This document shows, piece after piece, positions 1 to 5,895 of a stretch of DNA of 8,015 nucleotides. The stretch's first letter is position 1. Each line of letters begins with the position of its first letter. The translations under genes and the position numbers were made by a program. The notes beneath the pieces are model-generated. The model was not told the DNA's origin. It worked only from the letters and a program-made list of their open reading frames with translations, and did no database searches. Origin of the DNA: Chitinophagaceae bacterium (GTDB taxonomy: Bacteria > Bacteroidota > Bacteroidia > Chitinophagales > Chitinophagaceae); NCBI GenBank assembly GCA_947483345.1, contig CANKNL010000137.1, positions 1 through 8,015 of the forward strand. Direction: 5' to 3'.

Positions 1-2399
1 AGGTTATAATCTGCTTCTGCAATTGTATAATCCTGCTCTATCAACTGCATTTTTTCTGTCAGTTCATCAATCTGAATATTAAACTGAATTAAAGTATCGC
101 GGGTACTTGAAATATCACGATGATCAGTGTCGAGCAGTTGTTGCAATTCTGCAATTCTAGCAGTGCTTGTTTCTTCCAAATGACTTAGATTCTCTATCTT
201 ATTCTGTAACAAAAAAACATGATTGGTCAGGTTGTTTATATCCTGTTGAATTTGTTTTATGGCCTGCTCCTTCAATTGCTCATTAAAGGCGATCACTTCA
301 TTGTGGTGTGTTTGAATAGTGGCTTTAAGTGTTTTAACAATGGCTTCCTGTGCAACAATCTCTTCAATTAATTTCTCCAGGTTTTTTGCACGGCCAATTT
401 TCTTGCCTTCAAATAAACCAACACTGCCGCCGGTTAGCGAATATTTCCCCTTTACGTATTTCCCGGTCTTCTCAAGCAAAACAAAACTCTCCTGATTAGG
501 GTTATCAGGACTATTGCGTAAGGCCTCTTCATTTTCTGCAATAAAAACATGGCCCAGTAAGTGTTTAGCAAGATTGGCATATTTGCTGTCGATCTCTATC
601 ACACTCAATGCCGGAATGGTGCCTTGTGGTGGCTGTTGTGTTTCAAAAGACGTAAACTTATCCTGTAAAAAAAAATTGGCTTTGCCTTTTTTCTGATCAT
701 CCAGTAAATGAATGGCCTGTAAACCTTCTTCCAGGTTATTTACAACATAATAATTAAGATAAGGTTCAAGTACATTTTCTACAGCAGCTCTAAAAGCTTC
801 CTGTACATAAATAATATCACTTAAGAGTGGAGCGGTATGATTCCAGTTTGGATTATTATGTAAAAATTTTACACTCTCCGGATAACCTTCCATCGAATCA
901 ATTAAACTTTTCAGCAGATCATGCTCGTTTTTTTTGCTGTCTAATGTCCGATTTTCAACTGCCAGTTCATTGCGCAATCCTTCCATCTTATTCTGCGTTT
1001 GCAAAATCTGTTCTTTGGTGAATTCATGATGATCCTGTAACTGCTGCAGATCTGTTTTCTTTTGCTCGAGTTCTGTTTCTTTCTGTTTCTTATCCGGCTC
1101 TAATTGTAAAAGCTGATTCTGCCGCTGCGTTTTTTCTTCCTGTATTTGACCAATGCTGCGTTGTAAATTCTGGATTGAGGTATCAGCTACGGCCACTTTT
1201 TTCTCCGCTTCAAACTGGTCTCTTTGTATGGCCTGATTCTGTTTACGCAAATCATCAATGTGACTGCGTTTATCATCAAATATCTTACGTTTATCTTCTA
1301 CTGCATTTTTAAGTTCAACCAATTTTGTCTCAAACTGTGTTAATAGAATGTCATCTTCATTAATTTGGTTTCCAGTAAACTGAATACTCTCATCCAAACC
1401 CTTTAATTGGCTGCCGGCTTTTTGTAAAAATTCATTTAAGCCCGTTTCTCTTTCTTTTAAATACTGCAGGCGCTGACCACTCAAGCTTTTTTCACTTTCC
1501 TTGCCACGTAAAGCATCCAGCATGTCGTTAAAGGCATGCTGCATGGTTTGTAAAGCCTTTTCTTTTTGTATCAGGTCAAGTTTTTCCTGCTCCAGTAAGG
1601 CTTCTTCTTTTGCAATGATCGTTTCCAGTTCAATGCGCTTATCAACTTCGGCTTTTTGCTTTTCATTAAGATCGTGATAGGTGATGTTAAAACCCTCGAG
1701 TGCCGCTTTAGCGAGTTCGATACTAACGTCTTTGTAATCGGCTTTTATTTCGAAGTATTTCTCTGCTTTTTTGGCCTGACTTTCGAGGCTTTTTAACTGA
1801 TTATTGATCTCAAATAAGAGATCTTCAATACGTGCCAGATCCTGCTCAGTAGCATCTAATTTAAGTTTAGCTTCCTTTTTACGGGTTTTGTAGATACTGA
1901 TTCCGGCAGCTTGTTCCAGCATTTTACGTCGGCTGAATTCTTTATCCTTGATGATATCATCTACCATGCCCAGCTCAATAATGGCATAACTGTCATTGCT
2001 GATTCCGGTATCCATAAACAGGTTATGGATATCTTTTAGGCGGCAGGCCACATCATTAAGCCGATATTCACTTTCCCCGCTTTTATAATATTTACGGGTT
2101 ACAGTTACTGTACTGAACTCAGTAGGAAGCAGATTTTTGGTATTATCAAATGTCAGGCTTACCTCGGCAATACCACTGGCACTACGGGTTTTACTGCCAT
2201 TAAAAACCAGACTTTCCAGATTTTCACTGCGCAGATTACTGATTTTATGTTCACCTATTACCCAGCGTATACTGTCTACTATATTGCTTTTACCACAACC
2301 ATTTGGTCCTATTACACCAGTAATACCTTCATCAAAATTAAGTACTGTTTTATCGGCAAAACTCTTAAATCCTTTAATTTCTAAACTCTTTAAACGCAC
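1..2399 (-). CDS. smc: Chromosome segregation protein SMC, N-terminal 799 codons (3' end off the window)
   Basis: SMC is the ATPase of the bacterial condensin complex; it works with ScpA and ScpB to organise and separate sister chromosomes. The reading frame is open without interruption from a GTG at 2397-2399 to the window edge. The head begins MRLKSLEIKGFKSF, with Walker A GPNGCGKS at residues 31-38 and an arginine at 57 where B. subtilis SMC has its arginine finger. AAGI at about 164-167 leads into a long charged coiled coil (about 165-500). The hinge spans about 500-665, from MEGYPESVKF to GGSVGLFEGKKIGR (GGSV at 657-660). The second coil then starts and is cut off. The signature motif and Walker B lie in the missing part, about 380 residues if the length is typical (near 1180). 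The GTG start is forced, because an in-frame TAG lies three codons upstream (2406-2408). The Q-loop region reads IIELGMVDDII, without the usual glutamine. Identification is certain from the motifs; the C-terminus cannot be judged. Confidence 0.97.
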   Translation of the reverse strand, partial: MRLKSLEIKGFKSFADKTVLNFDEGITGVIGPNGCGKSNIVDSIRWVIGEHKISNLRSENLESLVFNGSKTRSASGIAEVSLTFDNTKNLLPTEFSTVTVTRKYYKSGESEYRLNDVACRLKDIHNLFMDTGISNDSYAIIELGMVDDIIKDKEFSRRKMLEQAAGISIYKTRKKEAKLKLDATEQDLARIEDLLFEINNQLKSLESQAKKAEKYFEIKADYKDVSIELAKAALEGFNITYHDLNEKQKAEVDKRIELETIIAKEEALLEQEKLDLIQKEKALQTMQHAFNDMLDALRGKESEKSLSGQRLQYLKERETGLNEFLQKAGSQLKGLDESIQFTGNQINEDDILLTQFETKLVELKNAVEDKRKIFDDKRSHIDDLRKQNQAIQRDQFEAEKKVAVADTSIQNLQRSIGQIQEEKTQRQNQLLQLEPDKKQKETELEQKKTDLQQLQDHHEFTKEQILQTQNKMEGLRNELAVENRTLDSKKNEHDLLKSLIDSMEGYPESVKFLHNNPNWNHTAPLLSDIIYVQEAFRAAVENVLEPYLNYYVVNNLEEGLQAIHLLDDQKKGKANFFLQDKFTSFETQQPPQGTIPALSVIEIDSKYANLAKHLLGHVFIAENEEALRNSPDNPNQESFVLLEKTGKYVKGKYSLTGGSVGLFEGKKIGRAKNLEKLIEEIVAQEAIVKTLKATIQTHHNEVIAFNEQLKEQAIKQIQQDINNLTNHVFLLQNKIENLSHLEETSTARIAELQQLLDTDHRDISSTRDTLIQFNIQIDELTEKMQLIEQDYTIAEADYN

Positions 2400-2425
2400 G
2401 TTTTTCTATATTTTAAGATTACCGG

Positions 2426-2433
2426 CAAATATA
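2426..2433 (-). promoter_or_regulatory. Probable -7 promoter box for smc
   Basis: Read on the minus strand this is TATATTTG, an exact match to the Bacteroidota -7 consensus TAnnTTTG. It lies 26 bases upstream of the GTG start of smc, so the leader would be short (roughly 20 bases). No TTG stands at the expected -33 spacing, so the match rests on the -7 element alone. No Shine-Dalgarno sequence lies between the box and the start codon, which is normal for this phylum. Confidence 0.5.
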
Positions 2434-2550
2434 ATGGAATGAAACTATAGAAAAGTTTGATTTTTTACAGCAAATGACCCTAGTTATTCACAGTTTAAAG
2501 ACAGGAATTAGGATAGATCTGATGAAATACGGGCAAATTTTTGATCCGCT

Positions 2551-2605
2551 GGTTACCTGTTAACCTTACATTCCCTTTTTCTTTTTTTATTTGTGGGGTA
2601 ACCCC
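2551..2605. repeat. Small inverted repeats around GGTTAC/GTAACC in the smc-lipoprotein intergenic region
   Basis: The 344-base gap between smc and the lipoprotein gene holds no open frame of note. It contains GGTTA-CCTGT-TAACC (2551-2565) and the odd palindrome GGGGT-A-ACCCC (2595-2605). Together they present GGTTACC and its reverse complement GGTAACC about 40 bases apart, and a third GGTTAC lies at 2702-2707. This could be an operator set or chance. The rest of the gap is T-rich and AT-rich and shows nothing else I can name. Confidence 0.3.
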
Positions 2606-2646
2606 TTTTAGTGTTTTAGCAAATGGAGCATTTTTTTAGCCATTTA

Positions 2647-2654
2647 TAAGTTTG
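2647..2654 (+). promoter_or_regulatory. Possible -7 promoter box for the lipoprotein gene
   Basis: TAAGTTTG matches the Bacteroidota -7 consensus TAnnTTTG exactly. It lies 89 bases upstream of the ATG at 2744, which would give an AT-rich leader of about 80 bases. A clear TTG at the -33 spacing is absent. The third GGTTAC copy (2702-2707) would lie inside the transcribed leader. Confidence 0.4.
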
Positions 2655-2743
2655 TAAATTTTAATTAAAAGTCATAATAATTTTTTCTTTCTATCCGTTT
2701 AGGTTACAGATTTCCTAATATTCTAAACCCTTAAAATTATTTT

Positions 2744-3304
2744 ATGAAAACTAGATTAGTTTTAGTTGCAATGGCAATTTCTGTATTTGCAATCAGTTCA
2801 TGTCAAAAAACCGACGTAACCCCATTAAAAAAATTAGATCAAACAGCTTCTGATGCAAGAAATATAAGAGCAGGCTTCTCAGGGGATTGTATTCCTATGC
2901 AGGCCTTATTAATTACTGACGAAAGTAGTAACGCAGGCTATATGAGTGTTGCTAACTCCGGCGACGGATTTATTAATGTAACCTATAACTGTGATAGTGG
3001 CTGGACTTTAATTAGAACAGATTTATATGTTGGCGATTGTGATTTAATTCCAATTGCACTTGATGGCACACCGGATATTGACAATTATCCCAATATTACA
3101 AAACATCAAAATGAAACCAGTTTTACTTATCAGGTCCCGGTTTCACTAATTCCGGTAGGAACTACAGGCTGTATTTCGGCTCATGCAACTATTGAAAAAA
3201 TTGGAGTAGGTCAGGCTATTTCTGCCTGGGGTATCAACAAGAATATTACCACATCAGGCGCCGACTATTTATCATTTAGCTTTAAATATTGGAGTTGTGA
3301 ATAA
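2744..3304 (+). CDS. Putative lipoprotein of unknown function (186 aa)
   Basis: The N-terminus MKTRLVLVAMAISVFAISSC is a lipoprotein signal peptide: two basic residues, a hydrophobic core and a lipobox ending at Cys20, so the mature protein should be membrane-anchored through a lipidated cysteine. A short polar linker (about 21-45) leads to one domain of about 140 residues. The domain carries five more cysteines (49, 83, 99, 143, 185), an even spread that suggests disulfides plus one free cysteine. Visible motifs are W-TLIRTDLYVGDC (87-99), the YQVPVSL strand (129-135), GCISAHA (142-148), AWG (161-163) and a closing F-KYWSC. From memory, a similar order (LYVG, YTYTIPL, CIAAHA, AWA/AWG, YFxYC) occurs in many Bacteroidota surface proteins of unknown function, probably a beta-sandwich. 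I assign no function. Its own terminator follows, so it is likely monocistronic. The leader has no Shine-Dalgarno sequence. Confidence 0.85.
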   Translation: MKTRLVLVAMAISVFAISSCQKTDVTPLKKLDQTASDARNIRAGFSGDCIPMQALLITDESSNAGYMSVANSGDGFINVTYNCDSGWTLIRTDLYVGDCDLIPIALDGTPDIDNYPNITKHQNETSFTYQVPVSLIPVGTTGCISAHATIEKIGVGQAISAWGINKNITTSGADYLSFSFKYWSCE

Positions 3305-3332
3305 ATAGGATTCATCAAGAACCACACAAAAT

Positions 3333-3363
3333 GAACCGTTACTTTGGTGTAGCGGTTCTTTTT
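3333..3363 (+). terminator. Rho-independent terminator after the lipoprotein gene
   Basis: The arms GAACCGTTAC (3333-3342) and GTAGCGGTTC (3349-3358) form a 10-bp stem with one G-U pair and a six-base loop, followed directly by TTTTT. It lies 28 bases past the stop codon of the lipoprotein gene. It separates that gene from the downstream GLPGLI-like gene. Confidence 0.85.
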
Positions 3364-3396
3364 GTATAAACCAATTCAAAAAATCAAATCCATACC

Positions 3397-3412
3397 TGTT
3401 TGTAAACAAACA
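3397..3412. repeat. 16-bp palindrome TGTTTGT-AA-ACAAACA, possible operator
   Basis: Seven-base arms are perfectly symmetric about a two-base centre, a geometry typical of sites for dimeric regulators. No T-tract follows, so it does not look like a terminator. It lies about 150 bases upstream of the ATG of the GLPGLI-like gene and 34 bases past the preceding terminator. The likely target is therefore the downstream gene, but no regulator is identified. Confidence 0.4.
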
Positions 3413-3429
3413 TAATTGATGATCAGAGT

Positions 3430-3469
3430 AACTGTCCGGAAACTGTTTTTTTTACTTGATTGTAAGTAA
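3430..3469. repeat. Direct repeat AACTGT (11-bp spacing) and inverted repeat TTACTT/AAGTAA
   Basis: AACTGT occurs at 3430-3435 and 3441-3446, exactly one helical turn apart, with CCGG-containing spacer. Just downstream, TTACTT (3452-3457) and AAGTAA (3464-3469) form six-base arms around a six-base spacer. Both sit between the 16-bp palindrome and the GLPGLI-like gene. They could be regulatory sites or chance in AT-rich DNA. Confidence 0.25.
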
Positions 3470-3540
3470 TTAGTGAAATTTTTAAACAGCTTTAACCAGA
3501 CACACTGCAATCTCTGTTTTTTTAGTTACGAATTGATTCG

Positions 3541-3548
3541 TATATTTA
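3541..3548 (+). promoter_or_regulatory. Weak candidate -7 box for the GLPGLI-like gene
   Basis: TATATTTA differs from the TAnnTTTG consensus only in the last base and lies 17 bases upstream of the ATG at 3566. The leader would be very short. No -33 TTG is found at the usual spacing, so this is a tentative call. Confidence 0.25.
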
Positions 3549-3565
3549 TCTCAAAATATACAAAA

Positions 3566-4414
3566 ATGAGACTATTATTTATGCTTTTAGGTTTATCCGT
3601 TTCTGTTATGGCGATTGCTCAACCCAAAATATTAACCCAGGCTATGGTCATTACAAAAACAACCATTGTAGCTCCCGAAAATGACGAATTGCCGGTGCCT
3701 GCTTATAATGAAAGTGGTGAACAACTTAGAATCATACGTTTTGGTGGTGAGGGTGAAACAAAAACAACAACCTGGTTAAAAAATGACCTGATTAAAACTT
3801 TCTCAGAAAGTGAGATGGGCAGAACAACAGTGATAAGAGATCATAGTAAAAAAATAACGACTACCATTATGGAAATGATGGGTAAAAAATCGGGCTTTTT
3901 TGCAACAGATGAAGACCAACTGCAGATGCGTAAACAAATGGATAGTATGATGAGAAGCAGAGGTCAAACCGCCTCTGACCCCGGTTTAAATACCCCTCCT
4001 GTTTATGCCATTACCTATATAGATGAAAATAAAAATATAGCCGGCTTTAACTGTAAAAAAGCTTTTGTAATTGGAACCCGCTCAAACGGTAAATCTGATA
4101 CCACAATCGTTTGGTATTGTCCTGATTTTAAAATACAAAATTTACCAAGCACAGGTGGCAGTGGCGGCGGATTTGGAGGTTTTAATGTGACATCAGCAAC
4201 AAACGGTATGGAAGATTTAGCAGGGTTTCCTTTACAATACGAAAGAAATATGAATCGGGGCAGAAAAATGACCGTACAGGTAACCAAAATTGTTAATGAC
4301 AAAGACGTGTCTGATAAAGAGTTTGAGATACCTAAAAGTATTGATGTAAAACCCATGAAAGACATGCAAACTGCTGGCGGGCCTGGTATGCAGATAAGAA
4401 TTGGGGGGCAATAA
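3566..4414 (+). CDS. Secreted GLPGLI/DUF4412-like protein (282 aa)
   Basis: The start chosen is the ATG at 3566, because MRLLFMLLGLSVSVMAIAQ is a clean signal peptide with likely cleavage after Ala18 (AIA-Q). An in-frame GTG at 3473 would add 31 residues in front of it and hide the signal. The mature protein is predicted to be periplasmic or outer-membrane-facing. The region after about residue 145 resembles GLPGLI/DUF4412-type proteins: YAITYID (147-153), NIAGFNCKKAFV (157-168), VWYCPDF (182-188), then LAGFPLQYE (218-226) where GLPGLI proteins carry their name motif, and a strand-rich end with EIPKSIDV. The middle (about 100-140) is methionine-rich, and a glycine linker GGSGGGFGGF lies at 197-206. 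The biochemical role of the family is unknown; the assignment is by motif order only and could be to a neighbouring family. It is flanked by terminators on both sides, so it is probably monocistronic. Confidence 0.8.
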   Translation: MRLLFMLLGLSVSVMAIAQPKILTQAMVITKTTIVAPENDELPVPAYNESGEQLRIIRFGGEGETKTTTWLKNDLIKTFSESEMGRTTVIRDHSKKITTTIMEMMGKKSGFFATDEDQLQMRKQMDSMMRSRGQTASDPGLNTPPVYAITYIDENKNIAGFNCKKAFVIGTRSNGKSDTTIVWYCPDFKIQNLPSTGGSGGGFGGFNVTSATNGMEDLAGFPLQYERNMNRGRKMTVQVTKIVNDKDVSDKEFEIPKSIDVKPMKDMQTAGGPGMQIRIGGQ

Positions 4415-4420
4415 TGCTCT

Positions 4421-4455
4421 AAACAAAAACCCTCCTTTGTGGAGGGTTTTTGTTT
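4421..4455. terminator. Bidirectional rho-independent terminator between convergent genes
   Basis: AAACAAAAACCCTCC (4421-4435) and GGAGGGTTTTTGTTT (4441-4455) are perfect 15-base reverse complements around a five-base loop. The GC-rich core (CCCTCC/GGAGGG) is flanked by an A-tract on one side and a T-tract on the other, so it works on either strand. It begins 6 bases after the stop of the GLPGLI-like gene and 8 bases after the stop of the TPR gene. A further pair, GCTCTA (4416-4421) and TAGAGC (4465-4470), could extend the structure. Confidence 0.93.
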
Positions 4456-4463
4456 AATATACT

Positions 4464-5735
4464 CTAGAGCTTTTCAACTTCAAGTTTTATTTTTTCATAT
4501 TCTGCCACTTTAGCGGCATTCCCATTTAATTTATAAGCATTACTTAAGATTTCCAAAGCCAGCTTATAATTGGTCTTATCAGCAAATTTATATTCTTTTA
4601 AAACTGCCAATAACTTAACGGCTTCTTCAGCATAAGGAATACAATCGTTCATTGTTGATTTGGTTAAAGCGACCAGTTCTTTCTTTAATTTTACTTCTTC
4701 CGGCTTGGTCCCTTTAATTTTTGCAACCTGTTCCTGTATCTCATAGGTTTTACTATAATATAAATTAGCTAACTGCAGATTGGCTTCTATGGTTGATTTT
4801 ATTGAAATGGCTTTTTTAAAGGATGCTTCCAATTTCTTTTTATAAGAAGACAAATCTTTTCCTTTTGATTCTGCGCTGTTAATGAATTTATCAATTTCTA
4901 TGGCATAATTATAATAAAGCACATAATTATTTGGCAGGCTTTGCGTTAATTCTTCATATTTATTCAGCAGGGCCTCGTTTTCAAGATCACCCAGTGCAAA
5001 AGCAATTTCCTGACTTTCCCAATACGGATTATCGATGGGGTAATGTTTTTTGGCTGCTGTCAGGTATTTTGTAAATAACTCAGCATTTTTTTCTCTTTTA
5101 TATTTTAAAATCAATTCATCATAGGCCCCGGCATATTTCTCATCAGCCAGATCGGCATCTGCAATCTTTTTATAATAAATTAATACCTCATCTTTTTTCT
5201 TCAATTCATTAGCCAGAACAGCCAGATTCCATACAATATCAGTATCATGGGCCGAAAATTTCAAATCATTTGGGCCTGTCATTTTATTTTCAATGATATA
5301 ATCATGTACCTCCAATGTATTTTTAAAACAGGCATATGATTCTGTGAAATTTTTATCATTGTACGTTTTAATGCCCAAATCGTAAAAACCATAGTAAATA
5401 TTAAATACGGTTGAATTTTTTTCTTCAGCTGTCAATGGCGCTTTGGGATCCAGTACAGCATATTTTTTAATGGCATCATACGCAGCCTGGTACAAGGTTT
5501 CACTTTCTGCTACTGGTTTGGTTACTACCCTACCCAGTGAGTTATAAATAAAGGCTTTAAAATACCAGCCCTCGCCCTTGGTTGCATTTTTTTCAATATT
5601 TAAATAACTGTCAATTTCGGGTTTGGCTTTTTCATATTGGGTTAACATGATCAGTTTTTTGATATTTTCTAAATCCTGACTGTTACTGTAAAGTGCACCT
5701 GAAACTAATGTAAGGAGCAAAATAATTTTCTTCAT
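4464..5735 (-). CDS. Secreted TPR-like helical repeat protein (423 aa)
   Basis: The N-terminus MKKIILLLTLVSGALYSNSQ is a signal peptide without a lipobox cysteine, with cleavage probably near residue 19 or 20, so the product should reach the periplasm. The rest is almost entirely alpha-helical with tetratricopeptide-like helix pairs. Examples are FNIYYGFYDLGIKTYNDKNF with the following ACFKNTLEV (111-143), VWNLAVLANELKKKDEVLIYYKK (168-190), AYDELILKYKREKNAELFTKYL (204-225), ESQEIAFALGDLENEALLNKYEEL (240-263) and ANLQLANLYYSKT (318-330). The lysine-rich C-terminus is probably coiled. Such proteins act as protein-protein scaffolds, and no catalytic motif is visible. Partner and pathway are unknown. 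It is divergent from dnaG across a 160-base gap and ends at the shared bidirectional terminator, so it is probably transcribed alone. The ATG is preceded by AAATTTTTAACCG with no Shine-Dalgarno sequence. Confidence 0.85.
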   Translation of the reverse strand: MKKIILLLTLVSGALYSNSQDLENIKKLIMLTQYEKAKPEIDSYLNIEKNATKGEGWYFKAFIYNSLGRVVTKPVAESETLYQAAYDAIKKYAVLDPKAPLTAEEKNSTVFNIYYGFYDLGIKTYNDKNFTESYACFKNTLEVHDYIIENKMTGPNDLKFSAHDTDIVWNLAVLANELKKKDEVLIYYKKIADADLADEKYAGAYDELILKYKREKNAELFTKYLTAAKKHYPIDNPYWESQEIAFALGDLENEALLNKYEELTQSLPNNYVLYYNYAIEIDKFINSAESKGKDLSSYKKKLEASFKKAISIKSTIEANLQLANLYYSKTYEIQEQVAKIKGTKPEEVKLKKELVALTKSTMNDCIPYAEEAVKLLAVLKEYKFADKTNYKLALEILSNAYKLNGNAAKVAEYEKIKLEVEKL

Positions 5736-5895
5736 CGGTTAAAAATTTTTGAGTTATAAAGGTATTAATTAAACAGATGAAATTTTGTATAAATTTTCAT
5801 AAAACAGTCCACTCTTTTATATAGCAAATATTGTATACGTTTTTAATGACATTGTAAAATAAACTGTATTAAATTGCACACTTATTCTTAAGCTA
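5736..5895. promoter_or_regulatory. Divergent promoter region between the TPR gene and dnaG, with a 22-bp imperfect palindrome
   Basis: This AT-rich gap must hold promoters for both flanking genes. An imperfect palindrome spans 5778-5799 (9 of 11 base pairs symmetric, outer arms TGAAA/TTTCA) and is flanked by two AAACAG copies at 5771-5776 and 5802-5807. For the TPR gene, TACCTTTA (minus strand, 5757-5764) is one base from TAnnTTTG. For dnaG, ATTGTA recurs at 5830-5835 and 5851-5856, two helical turns apart, but no good -7 box is seen. Placement of the actual promoters is uncertain. Confidence 0.4.

Noticed and set aside
514..1021. Two short plus-strand open frames (60 and 64 codons) at 514-696 and 827-1021
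   Set aside because: They lie inside the smc hinge-coding region on the opposite strand, show no domain or signal, and are shadows of the minus-strand frame.
2137..2442. Plus-strand open frame of 101 codons
   Set aside because: It is antisense to the conserved ATPase head of smc; its leucine/proline-rich translation is what the complement of that region gives by chance.
2484..2492. TTATTCACA, one mismatch from the DnaA box TTATCCACA, near smc
   Set aside because: It is a single imperfect copy with no cluster, no AT-rich unwinding element and no dnaA or dnaN nearby, so it is probably chance and not a replication origin.
3473..3565. Upstream GTG start adding 31 residues to the GLPGLI-like protein
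   Set aside because: The extension would place charged and cysteine-containing sequence ahead of a textbook signal peptide that starts at the ATG at 3566.
4015..4426. Two minus-strand open frames (116 and 64 codons) at 4015-4365 and 4232-4426
   Set aside because: They are antisense to the GLPGLI-like gene, have no recognisable features, and the second runs into the terminator.
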